From contig NZ_QURO01000004.1 in NCBI RefSeq assembly GCF_003426945.1, positions 1-64,000 of the forward strand: DNA of 64,000 nt, in the 5' to 3' direction. The translations under genes were made by a program, and so were the position numbers. Origin of the DNA: Thermus sediminis (GTDB taxonomy: Bacteria; Deinococcota; Deinococci; Deinococcales; Thermaceae). Every line of letters starts with the position of its first letter. Position 1 is the stretch's first letter. Under the pieces are notes generated by a model, which saw only the letters and a program-made list of their open reading frames with translations, was not told the origin of the DNA and did not search any database. Shown piece by piece: positions 33,684 to 42,231 of the stretch.

Positions 33684-36295
33684 ACCTGAAGGCGGCGGAG
33701 GAGGACCGCCACCTCCCCCGAAGGCCTCTCCCCTAGCTCCTCCCAAAGCCGGCGCTCATAGGCCCTAAGAAGCTTCAGGGCGCGGGCCCGCTGGCCCCGA
33801 AACAGGCACCCGTTCACCAGGGGGAGGAGGGCCTCCTCGTCCAGGGGGTCTAGCTCTAGAAGGCGCTCCAGGTACCGGGCCTCGCCCGCTTCCAGGAAAA
33901 GGGCCCGCACCCGGTGGTAAAGCTCCTCCCGCTTCCGGTCCAGAAGGGGGAGGTCCAGGCTGGGGAAGAGGGGCTCCTGGTAGAGGGCGAGGGCCCTTTG
34001 GGCGTCCTTCTCCTCCAGGGCGGCCTCCAGGGCCTGGAGATCGCTTTCCACCCGGCAAAGGCCCTCCTCCCTCAGGTAGGTGGGGACCCCCCAGGGCTCC
34101 AGGGCCTTGCGCAGGCGGGAGAGCCAAACGGAGAGGTTGTTCAGGGCCGCCCCTTCGGGCACCTCGGGCCAGAGGAGGAAGGCGATCTCTTCCCGGGGGA
34201 CCCCTAGGAGGAGGAGGGCGAAGACCTCGCGCGCCTTGCCCGAAAGGGCCACCTTCCCCAAGGGGCCCAGCACCCGGAATTGGCCCAGGACCTCAGCCTT
34301 TAGGGGGGGCACCTCAGAAAGGCGCAGGGCCACCGCCTCCTTCCAGCCGCTCCTAAGGACCTCTTCCAGAGGGTAGGCCCGGGCCAGCTCGGGGCGGTCC
34401 CTGGGGAGGAGGCCCAAGGGGATGAGGCCCGCAAGGAGGCGGGGGCCCTCTTGGGTGAGGCCGAGGATGGCCTCCAAGTCTTCCCTTCCCCTAAGAATCC
34501 GGTAGCGGGCGGCGTGCCAGTAGAGCCTTTCCTCCCGCTCCCTGGGGTAGGGGGGAAGCAGGCCGGGGTCCTTTTGGAGCTCCGCCCGGGCCAGAGCGGG
34601 GAAGAGGCCCTCCGCGCCTTCCAGTACGCGGGCGTCGCCCCTAAGCAGGGCCAAGAGGGCTAGCCCCCGGCCCACGAGGTAGGGGTTTTCCCAAAGCTTC
34701 GCCCGGGCCACCAGGGCCTTTACCCCCTCCTCATCCCCCCTTAGGTGGGCGAGGAGCATCCCCGCCTCGAGGCTAGCCAGGGGGTGGCCCTTGGCCTCCT
34801 GGGCCTCCTTCAGATAGGCCTCGGCCCGGGCCCTTTCCCCCAGGAGGAGGTGGAGCCGCCCCAGGTCGCGGAGGTGGCCCGCGTGGTTGACGGGGGTATA
34901 GCGGAGGCTCAGGGGGATGGCCTCCTCTATGGCCTGGATCCAGCCCATGAGGTCCCCCTGAAGCTCAAAGCGGAGGAGGGCCAGGTTGGTGAGGGGGGCG
35001 ATGCGGAAGGGGCTTTCCAGGGGTAGGCGCCTCAGGGCCTCCTCCAGCATCCCAAGGGCCTCTTCCAGCTTCCCCTCCTCCCAGGGGACGCGGGCGGCGT
35101 CGTTGAGGAAGCGGCCGGCAAGCTCCGGGGGAACCTGATCCAAAAGCCCCATCCCCTTCTCCAGGTGGGCCCGGGCCCTCCCCAGGTCCTGGCCCAGGAG
35201 GGGGTCGGCCAGGTAGTAGGCCAGGTGGCCGGAGGCGGTGAGGGCGACCCCGGGGTCTTGGGATTCCGCCAGGGGTTTTAAGAGGGCGAGGCCTTCCCGT
35301 TTCCCGCACTGGAGGAGGGCCTCCCCCAGGCGGAGCCGGGCTCGGGGGCCCCCCCGTTCCAGGAGGTCCCTCCAGGCGGTGAGGGCCTCGGGGAGGAGGT
35401 TGAGCTGGATGGGCCTTTCCAAAAGGCTTAGGAGCCTCTCGTGGAGCCCCGAGGCGTGGTAGGCCTGGGCGAGGAGCTCTGGGGGAAGCCGGCCCTCCGC
35501 CTCCTGCACGGCCCTTTGCACCTCGGACCCCAGGCTCCCCCGGGCCACCTCCTGGAGGAGGGGGTGGAGGGCGTAGCCCTGGGGCAGGCCGCGGAGAAGG
35601 CCCTTGGCGAAGAGTTCCTCCGTGGCAGGGGTGGCGGCCTCCCTGGGCAGGTAGGGTAGGGCGGCGAGGAGGAGGCCCTCCCGAAACGCCTCGGGGCTTA
35701 GGCTCTCCCTTAGCCCCTGGATGAGGGCCTTCGCCTCGGGGGGCTTTCCGGTGAGGGCGGCGAGGAAGAGGGGGAGGGGCCAGCCCCCGGTGGCCCTGTG
35801 GGCCGCCTCGGCCCCGGGCCTTTCCCCGAAGAGGGCCCTGGCCTCCTCCAGGGTGAAGGCCAGTTCCTCTGGGCCCAGGCGGACCAGCCTGCCCTCGGCG
35901 AGGAGCTTGGGGAGCTCGGGGTAGGGGAGGGGGGTGCGGCTCGCCAGGACCAGGAGGGCGGGGAGGGTGCGGAGGAGGGGGCTCAGGTCCTCATCCCCCT
36001 CCAGGTCCTCCAAAACCACCAGGGTAGGCTCCTCCTTGAGGGCCTCCACCACCACCCCCCAAGGAGCCCTCTCGGGAAGGGCCAGAGCCTTGGCCAGGAG
36101 GCCTCTAGGCTCTCCCAGTTTGGCGCTAGCCCAGAGGGTCCTGAGGTCCAGCCTAGCGGCCAGCTGCCCCGCCAGGACGCTCTTGCCGAAGCCCGCGGGG
36201 GCCTCGAGGAGGACCGCGAACCCGGGCTCTTCCGGCAGGAGGGAAAGCAGCCTTTCCCTCTCCAGGTAGACCGGGCTTTGCCAGCGGGGGACCAC
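33680..36295 (-). CDS. MalT-like ATPase/TPR regulator with SARP-type C-terminus
   Basis: 871 residues. Domain order: STAND-type NTPase with Walker A EAPAGFGKSVLAGQL (about 31-45) and LVVLEDLEGDED as Walker B; LASRTPLPYP sensor; a TPR-rich middle (about 250-600; EEGKLEEALGMLEEALRRL, ERARAEAYLKEAQEA); then a winged-helix region (EVLGQFRVLGPLGKVALSGKAREVFALLLLG ... EIAFLLWPEV, ALNNLSVWLSRLRKAL) and a BTAD tail (LLELDPLDEEALLPLVNGCLFRGQRARALKLLRAYERRLWEELGERPS). This combination fits a large signal-gated transcription activator. The inducer is unknown. GTG start 36295, with TAAGAT 9 nt before it. Convergent with comF, overlapping by 4 nt. Confidence 0.87.
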   Translation of the reverse strand: MVPRWQSPVYLERERLLSLLPEEPGFAVLLEAPAGFGKSVLAGQLAARLDLRTLWASAKLGEPRGLLAKALALPERAPWGVVVEALKEEPTLVVLEDLEGDEDLSPLLRTLPALLVLASRTPLPYPELPKLLAEGRLVRLGPEELAFTLEEARALFGERPGAEAAHRATGGWPLPLFLAALTGKPPEAKALIQGLRESLSPEAFREGLLLAALPYLPREAATPATEELFAKGLLRGLPQGYALHPLLQEVARGSLGSEVQRAVQEAEGRLPPELLAQAYHASGLHERLLSLLERPIQLNLLPEALTAWRDLLERGGPRARLRLGEALLQCGKREGLALLKPLAESQDPGVALTASGHLAYYLADPLLGQDLGRARAHLEKGMGLLDQVPPELAGRFLNDAARVPWEEGKLEEALGMLEEALRRLPLESPFRIAPLTNLALLRFELQGDLMGWIQAIEEAIPLSLRYTPVNHAGHLRDLGRLHLLLGERARAEAYLKEAQEAKGHPLASLEAGMLLAHLRGDEEGVKALVARAKLWENPYLVGRGLALLALLRGDARVLEGAEGLFPALARAELQKDPGLLPPYPREREERLYWHAARYRILRGREDLEAILGLTQEGPRLLAGLIPLGLLPRDRPELARAYPLEEVLRSGWKEAVALRLSEVPPLKAEVLGQFRVLGPLGKVALSGKAREVFALLLLGVPREEIAFLLWPEVPEGAALNNLSVWLSRLRKALEPWGVPTYLREEGLCRVESDLQALEAALEEKDAQRALALYQEPLFPSLDLPLLDRKREELYHRVRALFLEAGEARYLERLLELDPLDEEALLPLVNGCLFRGQRARALKLLRAYERRLWEELGERPSGEVAVLLRRLQV

Positions 36296-36397
36296 CTCGC
36301 CCCTATCTTAGAGGGGAGGCAGGTTTTGCCGCAAGCCGCCCTCCGGGCCACATTCGCCCCGTGGCTAGGGGTTAGACTGCCCTTCCAAGGAGGAGGT

Positions 36398-36796
36398 ATG
36401 AGGAAGCTACGCCGCCTCTCCGACCTCCTTCCCCTCATCAGGGAAGGCCGCTACCGCCTGGGGCCCCACGCCGTCAAGCACATGCTCCAGGAGGGGTTCA
36501 CCGAGCTAGACGTCCTTAAGGCCCTGGAGTGGGGGCGGGAACTTGCCATCTACCCGAAGGAAGGGCGGATGCTGGTCCTGGGGTACATGGTCTTCCCCCC
36601 CAGGCTCAGGCTCCCCCTCCACGTGGTCCTGGACTACACCCCGCCGCGGCAGGTGGACATCGTCACCGCCTTCATCCCCAAGGAGCCCTACAGGGTCTAC
36701 TCCCGGGCCCGCCTGGCCGCCCTTCTCCGCCACGACCGGGCCCTCGAGGAGGTGCGCTGGACGGGCCCCTTGAGCCTCTACCCTGCCTGGGAGTAG
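36398..36796 (+). CDS. DUF4258-like small protein
   Basis: 132 residues. It reads LIREGRYRLGPHAVKHMLQEGFTELDVLKALEWGRELAIYPKEGRMLVLGY, then LPLHVVLDYTPPRQVDIVTAFIP. The H-A-x(2)-(R/H)-M-x(2)-(R/E)-G-(I/F)-x(2)-x-(D/E)-V-x(2)-(A/V)-L pattern is that of DUF4258, a BrnT/RelE-like fold often found in toxins. No antitoxin frame is seen beside it. The start has a very strong AAGGAGGAGGT site, unlike the leaderless neighbours, with TAGACT 20 nt upstream. The last 19 bases overlap the convergent Fur-family gene. Confidence 0.7.
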   Translation: MRKLRRLSDLLPLIREGRYRLGPHAVKHMLQEGFTELDVLKALEWGRELAIYPKEGRMLVLGYMVFPPRLRLPLHVVLDYTPPRQVDIVTAFIPKEPYRVYSRARLAALLRHDRALEEVRWTGPLSLYPAWE

Positions 36797-37158
36797 CACC
36801 CCGGGCAGCGGCCGTAGACCGTCACCTCGTGGGCCTCCGCTTGGAAACCTGGAGGCAGGGTGCCCTCCACCGCCAAGTTGCAGCCCCAAAGCTCGTAGAC
36901 CTGGCCGCAGGTGCGGCAGAGGAAGTGGTGGTGGTGGGCCTGCCCCGCCCGCTCGTACCTAAGGGGTTCCCCGGGAAGGGCCACGGGGGTGAGAAACCCT
37001 TCTTCCACGAGGCCCTTCAGGGTACGGTAGACCGTGGCCAGGCCCAGGGAGGGCACCCTCCTTCGGGCCAGGTCCAGCACCTCCTGGGGCGAAAGGGGCC
37101 GATTGGTTTCCAGGAAGGTTTCCCGTATGGCCCGCCGCTGCCTCGTGGAGCGCTCCAT
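36778..37158 (-). CDS. Fur-family metal- or peroxide-responsive repressor
   Basis: 126 residues. Winged helix: TRQRRAIRETFLETNRPLSPQEVLDLARRRVPSLGLATVYRTLKGLVEEGFL (recognition helix GLATVYRTL). Metal regions: QAHHHHFLCRTCGQVYEL (sensor His and the first CxxC) and the second pair GRCPGCYS near the C-terminus, giving the structural Cys4 zinc site of PerR/Zur types. Fur, PerR and Zur cannot be told apart by eye. TATCCT lies 6 nt before ATG 37158 (leaderless). Divergent from a YibE/F membrane gene with an AT-rich inverted repeat between them, so that gene is the likely target, together with itself. Confidence 0.92.
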   Translation of the reverse strand: MERSTRQRRAIRETFLETNRPLSPQEVLDLARRRVPSLGLATVYRTLKGLVEEGFLTPVALPGEPLRYERAGQAHHHHFLCRTCGQVYELWGCNLAVEGTLPPGFQAEAHEVTVYGRCPGCYSQAG

Positions 37159-37175
37159 GCCTAGAGGATACCAAG

Positions 37176-37193
37176 TTGAGAAGCAATTTTCAT
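37176..37193. promoter_or_regulatory. Candidate Fur-family operator
   Basis: TTGAGAA-GCAA-TTTTCAT is an imperfect inverted repeat in an AT-rich patch (about 37170-37195) that stands out in this G+C-rich DNA. It lies 5 nt behind the -10 box of the Fur-family gene (TATCCT 37165-37170) and 10 nt before the -10 of the YibE/F gene (TAGAGT 37204-37209), so a bound repressor would cover both promoters. Confidence 0.5.
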
Positions 37194-37215
37194 CCTGGTG
37201 GGGTAGAGTGGCCCC

Positions 37216-38223
37216 ATGCGGGTGTTCTTCCCCCTGTTCCTTTGGCTCCTTCCCGCCTTGGCCCAGGAGGGGTACGTGACGGGGCGCATCCTCGCCCTAG
37301 AGTGGGAGAGGGGGGTGGCCCAGGTCATGGTCCAAGGTGAGCTGCGGGAGGCCATCCTGCCCACGGACCAGGAGGATTACCGGCCGGGCATGCGGGTCGT
37401 CCTCTACCAGGAGGGGGGACGGCTTTACGTGACCGAACCCGACCGGATGCCCTGGCTTCTGGGGCTCTTTTTCCTCTTCGCCCTCTTCGCCATCCTGTTG
37501 GGCCAGGGCAAGGGTCTGCGGGGGCTTCTCGGCACCCTTTTTAGCCTCCTCGTCGTGGTCTACTTCATCGTGCCCCAGGTGGCCTCCGGGGGGAACCCCC
37601 TCCTCCACGCCCTCTTGGGGAGCCTGGGGGTGCTCCTCCTCACCATCTACCTGGTGCACGGGGTCAACCGCAAGACCACTGCCGCCCTCCTGGGCACCCT
37701 GCTTTCCGTGGTGTTCGTCCTTCTCCTGAGCCTCTTCTTCGTCCAGGTCATGGGCTTCACCGGCCTGGCCTCGGACGAGGCCTTCCTCCTCAGGCAGTGG
37801 GGCGGGGTGGACCTGCTCTCCCTCTTCCTGGCGGGGGTGGTGGTGGGGGCCCTGGGAGCCCTCACCGACGTGACCGTGACCCAGGCGGCCGTGGTCCAGG
37901 CCCTGGCCCACGCCAACCCCCGCTTCGGCCTAAAGGAGCTCTACCACAGGGGCATGGAGGTGGGCTACGACCACATCGGCAGCCTGGTGAACACCCTGGT
38001 CCTGGCCTACGCCGCGGGCTCCTTGCCCCTCTTCCTCCTCCTCACCAAAGACCCCACCCCCTTGCGCTTCCTCCTCAACACCGAGCCCTTCGCCGCCGAG
38101 ATCGTCGCCATGGTCTTGGGTTCCTTGGGGCTCCTCCTGGCCGTTCCCCTCACCACCTTGGTGGCCGCCTGGGCCTTTCGCGGGGGCAGGGGCGGGCCTC
38201 CGGACCACCACCACCCCCACTAG
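37216..38223 (+). CDS. YibE/F-family membrane protein with His-rich tail
   Basis: 335 residues. Signal-like first helix, a small extracytoplasmic beta domain (GYVTGRILALEWERGVAQVMVQGELREA, then GMRVVLYQEGGRLYVTEPDR), about eight membrane helices, and the YibE/F signature GALGALTDVTVTQAAVV plus GMEVGYDHIGSLVNTLVLAYAG-like (LAYAAGSLPLFLLL). The last residues PPDHHHPH could bind a metal. Family function is not well established. Its place opposite a Fur-type regulator suggests metal homeostasis. TAGAGT lies 6 nt before the ATG. Confidence 0.87.
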   Translation: MRVFFPLFLWLLPALAQEGYVTGRILALEWERGVAQVMVQGELREAILPTDQEDYRPGMRVVLYQEGGRLYVTEPDRMPWLLGLFFLFALFAILLGQGKGLRGLLGTLFSLLVVVYFIVPQVASGGNPLLHALLGSLGVLLLTIYLVHGVNRKTTAALLGTLLSVVFVLLLSLFFVQVMGFTGLASDEAFLLRQWGGVDLLSLFLAGVVVGALGALTDVTVTQAAVVQALAHANPRFGLKELYHRGMEVGYDHIGSLVNTLVLAYAAGSLPLFLLLTKDPTPLRFLLNTEPFAAEIVAMVLGSLGLLLAVPLTTLVAAWAFRGGRGGPPDHHHPH

Positions 38224-38232
38224 AATGGGGGC

Positions 38233-39354
38233 GTGCGCCTATTGCACACCGCGGACTGGCATTTGGGAAAGGTGTTGAAGGGCGTGGACCGGACCCCGGA
38301 GATCGGGGAGGCCCTAAAAGCCCTCCTGGAGATCGTCAAGGGGGAGCGGGTGGACCTGGTCCTGGTCTCGGGGGACCTCTTTGACCGCCCCCAGGTTTCC
38401 GCCGAGGCCGAGGCCTACGCCGTGGAGTTTTTCCTCCGCCTTCGGGAGCTCGGGGTCCCCGCCCTGGTCATCGCCGGGAACCACGACCCCAAGGAGCGCC
38501 TGGAGGCCCTCTCCCCCCTCTTCGCCCTGGCGGGGGCCGAGGTGCGGGGGAGGCTCCTCTTCCGGGAGGAAGGGGGCGTGGTGGAGGTGGGGGGGCTCAG
38601 GGCGGCCCTCCTCCCCTTCGTGTCCGAGAGGGCCCTGGTGAAGCGGCTTTTTCAGGAGGCGGAGGACCGCCACCGCACCTACGCCGAGGCCATGCGCCGG
38701 GTCCTGGCCAACCTGGAAAGCCCCTTGATGCTGGCTCACATCGCCCTCGAGGGGGTGAGGCCCGGGGGCGGGGAGTTCTACTTTCACCTCTCGGGAAGCT
38801 ACGCCGTGCCCCCTTCGGCCCTGCCCCTCTCCGCCCGGTACCTGGCCTTGGGCCACGTCCACCGCCAGCAGCAGGCCTCCGAGGCCCCCCTGGCCTGGTA
38901 CCCGGGGAGCCTCGTCCAGCTGGACTTCGGGGAGGGGGAGGAGGCGGAGCGGGGGGCCCTTCTCGTGGAGCTTCCCCCCGCGGGGCCCCCCAGGGTCCAC
39001 CCCATCCGGGAGCGCTGGGGCAAGCCCCTAAAGACCTTTCGCCTGAGGCCCGAGGAGCTGGACGGGAGGCTTTGGGAGATGGAGCGCTTCCCCGGCTACC
39101 TGCGCCTGGTGGTGGAGGGGAGGCTTTCCCCTAGGGAGAAGGAGCGCTTCTACCAGGCCCTGCCCCACCTCTTGGCCATAGAGGGCAGGGGGGAGGGCCT
39201 AGAGCCCGCGGGTGGGCAGGGGCCGGAGCTCGGCTTTGCGGAGGCCTACGCCCGGTACCTGGAGGAGCGGGGCAGGAAGGAGGAGGCCCTCCTCGCCCGC
39301 TTCGCCCAGGTGCTGGAGGAGGTGGAGCTTGAGGCCCTTGAGGCTGGAGCTTGA
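38233..39354 (+). CDS. sbcD: SbcD nuclease subunit (Mre11 family)
   Basis: 373 residues. Partner of SbcC in cutting hairpins and DNA ends during repair. Calcineurin-like metal motifs: LLHTADWHLGK (D-x-H), VLVSGDLFDRP (GD), VIAGNHDP (GNHD), LMLAHIAL and LALGHVHRQQ (GHVH). C-terminal capping region and a helix-rich tail that docks on the SbcC coil base. GTG 38233 has TAGAAT 6 nt upstream; that box overlaps the TAG stop of the YibE/F gene. The stop lies 26 nt inside sbcC. Confidence 0.95.
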   Translation: MRLLHTADWHLGKVLKGVDRTPEIGEALKALLEIVKGERVDLVLVSGDLFDRPQVSAEAEAYAVEFFLRLRELGVPALVIAGNHDPKERLEALSPLFALAGAEVRGRLLFREEGGVVEVGGLRAALLPFVSERALVKRLFQEAEDRHRTYAEAMRRVLANLESPLMLAHIALEGVRPGGGEFYFHLSGSYAVPPSALPLSARYLALGHVHRQQQASEAPLAWYPGSLVQLDFGEGEEAERGALLVELPPAGPPRVHPIRERWGKPLKTFRLRPEELDGRLWEMERFPGYLRLVVEGRLSPREKERFYQALPHLLAIEGRGEGLEPAGGQGPELGFAEAYARYLEERGRKEEALLARFAQVLEEVELEALEAGA

Positions 39355-42142
39355 GGGGTTCGGCCCCTACCGGGAAAGGCAGGGGGTGGACTTCTCCGAC
39401 GTGGAGCTCTTCGCCATCACCGGCCCCACGGGAAGCGGGAAGAGCACTCTTCTGGACGCCATGGCCTTCGCCCTCTACGGCCTCGTGCCCCGGGTGGGGA
39501 GGAACGTCAAGGAGCTGGTCCACCCCGGGGTGGGGGAGGCCCGGGTCCGCCTCACCTTCCAGGTGGGAGGCCGCCTCTACCGGGTGGATAGGGTGCGGGG
39601 GAAGAGGAGCGAGGGAAGGCTTTTTGACCTCACGGAAGGGGAGAGGCTTATCCCCTTGGAGACCTTGGACCGCCTCAACGAGGCCATTGAGGAGATTCTG
39701 GGCCTCTCTTACGAGGCCTTTACCCGGGCCCTCCTCCTCCCCCAGGGGGAGTTTGACCGCTTCCTCAAGGGGGAGGCCAGGGAGAGGCGGGACCTCCTTC
39801 TGGACCTCTTCGGCCTCAGGCGCCTGGACAGGGCCCGGGAGAAGGCGGCGGAGGCCAGGGCCCGCCTCCTGGAGGATAGGGGCCGCTTGGAGGGGGAGCT
39901 TTCCGCCCTGGCTGAGGCCACGCCCGAGGCCTTGGCCGACCACGAGGAGAGGCTTGCCGCCCTAAGGGAGGAGCTTGCCCGGCTGGAGGGGGAGGTGTCC
40001 CGCCTCGAGGCCAGGAGGAAGGAGGCCGAGGAGGCCCTGGAGGGCCTCCGCAGGAAGGCCCTTTTGCAGGCGAGGCAGGCGAGGCTTCTCGCGGAGGCCC
40101 AGGAGGTGGAGGAGATCCGCCGCCGCCTGGCCCTGGGCGAGGAGGCGGAGAGGGCCCTCCCCCTCTGGGAGGACCTGAGGCGGAAGGGGGAGGCTCTTGC
40201 CGCCACCCAGGCCCGCCTGCGGGAGGCCGAGGGCCGCCTCAAGGGGCTGGAGGAGGCCCTGAGGGCCCTCGCCTTTGACCCCGAGGCCCTGAAGCGGGCC
40301 CGGAAGGCCCTCCTGGAGGTCCAGGAGCTGAAGGCCCTCGAGGCCCTCTTCCGCCGGGTGGGCTTGGAGGACCACCCTGCTCCCCGCTTCGCCCCCGAGC
40401 GGCTGGAGGAGGTCCTGGCCGAGGAGGCGGAGGTGGAAGGAACCCTCCAAGCCCTCCTTCGCCTCAAGGAGCGGGAGAAGACGCTTGGGGAGGCCAGGGA
40501 AAGGCTTTCTGGCCTGGAAAAGGAGGGCCGGGCCCAGCGGGAGGAGGTGGATAGGCTCAGGCGCCTCCTGGAAGGGGCCCTGGCCCACCGCCTCCTGGAG
40601 GAGAAGGCTCGCCTGGAGGCGGAGCTCGCCCAGGTGCAGGAGGAGGAGGCCTTGGCCCAAGGCGAACTCCAGGCCACGGAGGCCAGGCTGGGCCTCCTCG
40701 CCTACCACCCCCTCCTCAAGGTGGGGGAGGCCTGCCCCCTTTGCGGGGGCGTGGTCCACGCCCTGCCCGAGCGCCCCTCCTCCGACGATCTGGAGGCCAG
40801 GAAGGAAGAACTTGGTGGAAGGGTCAAGGAGCTTGTGGAGAGGCGGGCCTCCCTCCTGGCGGGGCTAAAGGCCCTGGAGGAAAGGCTAGGGGCCCTCGAG
40901 GCCGAGCCCGTCCCCGGAGACCCCGAGGCCCTGGAGCGGGCCCTCAAGGAGGGAGAGGAGGCCTTGGGGAGTCTTAGGGAGGCCTTTTTAGAGCTTCGGG
41001 GGCAGGTCCAGGCCCTGGAGAGGGAGGTGGCGGCCCTGAGAAGGGAGGCCGGGGAGGCCCGGCTTGAGGACGTGGCGGGCCGCCTCAACCGCCTGCGGGA
41101 GGAGAAGGCCGCCCTGAGCGCCGGGCTCTACCGCCACCTCCAGGAAAGGACCGGGGGCTTAGGGGTGGCCCCTTACCTCAGGAACTTGGAGGAGGAGGTC
41201 AGGGTCCTGGAGGCCAAGGAAAAGGAGGAGCGGCGGCTTCGGCAGGAGCTGGAAGGGCTTTACCGCGAGGTCTTCGCTTTGAAGGCCCGGGAATCGGAGC
41301 AGGCCAAGGCCCTCCAGGAGGCCAAGGCGCGGGTGGAGGGCCTCCTGCCCGAGGAGGAGGCCCGGGCCCACGCCCTCGCCCCCGAGGCCAGGCGGGCCCT
41401 GGAGGGGAGGCTTCGCCGCCACGAGGAGGAGGTGAGGGAGGTGGAGGCCCTCCTCAGGGCCCTCCCTCCCCTTCCCCCCCTCACCCTCCTCGAGGCCGAG
41501 GCCCAGGCCAAGGAGGTGCGGAAGGCCCTGGAGGAGGCGCAAGGCCGCCTCAGGGCTTTGGGGGAGGAGGGGGCCGTTCTGGAGACCAGGGTGAGGGAGC
41601 TCCGAGAGGCCCTGAGGCGCCGCCGGGAGCTGGAGGCCAGGCTGGCCGAGGCCGTGCGGGAGGCGGCCCTCTGGGAGAAGCTCGCCCTGGACCTGAAGCA
41701 GGACCGGTTTCCCGCCTACCTCCTGGGCCTGAGGCAGAGGAGCCTGGTGGAGCGCGCCGACGAGCTCCTCCACACCCTCTCCGGGGGGCGGTACCGCTTC
41801 CGGGCCAAGGGGGACGAGTACGGGGTCTTGGACCTCTGGACCGAGGCCGAACGCCCGGTGAAGACGCTATCTGGAGGGGAGAGCTTCCTGGCGAGCCTCT
41901 CCCTGGCCCTGGCCCTCTCCGAGGAGCTTTCCCGGGGGCGGCTGGGGGCCCTTTTCCTGGACGAGGGCTTCGGCACCCTGGACCCGGAGGCCCTGGAAGG
42001 GGTGGCTGGGGTCCTCGAGGCCCTCCCCACCCGGGGGCGGCTCGTGGGCATCGTGACCCACGTGGAGGCCTTGGCAGAGCGGCTTCCCGCCCGCCTCCTC
42101 GTCCGCAAGCACCCCCTAGGGAGCCGGGTGGAATGGGCCTAA
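39329..42142 (+). CDS. sbcC: SbcC ATPase subunit (Rad50 family)
   Basis: 937 residues. N-terminal ATPase half: LRPLRLELEGFGPYRERQGVDF, Walker A ITGPTGSGKSTLLDAMAFALYG; then long antiparallel coiled coils on each side of a zinc hook, EACPLCGGVVHAL (C-x2-C near residue 467); then signature LSGGESFLASLSLALALSEEL and Walker B ALFLDEGFGTLDPEAL. With SbcD it forms the SMC-like repair nuclease. I choose TTG 39329, since it gives the family's M-RPL-x-LELEGFGPY start, and GGAGGAGGTGGAGC precedes it; there is no ATG or GTG nearby. The overlap with sbcD is 26 nt. Confidence 0.95.
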   Translation: MRPLRLELEGFGPYRERQGVDFSDVELFAITGPTGSGKSTLLDAMAFALYGLVPRVGRNVKELVHPGVGEARVRLTFQVGGRLYRVDRVRGKRSEGRLFDLTEGERLIPLETLDRLNEAIEEILGLSYEAFTRALLLPQGEFDRFLKGEARERRDLLLDLFGLRRLDRAREKAAEARARLLEDRGRLEGELSALAEATPEALADHEERLAALREELARLEGEVSRLEARRKEAEEALEGLRRKALLQARQARLLAEAQEVEEIRRRLALGEEAERALPLWEDLRRKGEALAATQARLREAEGRLKGLEEALRALAFDPEALKRARKALLEVQELKALEALFRRVGLEDHPAPRFAPERLEEVLAEEAEVEGTLQALLRLKEREKTLGEARERLSGLEKEGRAQREEVDRLRRLLEGALAHRLLEEKARLEAELAQVQEEEALAQGELQATEARLGLLAYHPLLKVGEACPLCGGVVHALPERPSSDDLEARKEELGGRVKELVERRASLLAGLKALEERLGALEAEPVPGDPEALERALKEGEEALGSLREAFLELRGQVQALEREVAALRREAGEARLEDVAGRLNRLREEKAALSAGLYRHLQERTGGLGVAPYLRNLEEEVRVLEAKEKEERRLRQELEGLYREVFALKARESEQAKALQEAKARVEGLLPEEEARAHALAPEARRALEGRLRRHEEEVREVEALLRALPPLPPLTLLEAEAQAKEVRKALEEAQGRLRALGEEGAVLETRVRELREALRRRRELEARLAEAVREAALWEKLALDLKQDRFPAYLLGLRQRSLVERADELLHTLSGGRYRFRAKGDEYGVLDLWTEAERPVKTLSGGESFLASLSLALALSEELSRGRLGALFLDEGFGTLDPEALEGVAGVLEALPTRGRLVGIVTHVEALAERLPARLLVRKHPLGSRVEWA

Positions 42143-42183
42143 AGGGGGCCCCGGGCGGGAGCGCTGGGGGCTGGGCCGATTTC

Positions 42184-42213
42184 TTGACCAAGTGCAAGAA
42201 TCTTTTGTAGAAT
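42184..42213 (+). promoter_or_regulatory. Promoter of the secreted esterase gene
   Basis: TTGACC (42184-42189), 18 bp and TAGAAT (42208-42213). GGAGGTGAAAGG then gives a true Shine-Dalgarno before ATG 42232, so this gene has a 5' leader. Confidence 0.75.
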
Positions 42214-42231
42214 GCCCCCGGAGGTGAAAGG

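Noticed and set aside
36506-36889. Minus frame over the DUF4258 gene
   Set aside because: No family motifs, low-complexity composition; a mirror of the plus-strand gene.
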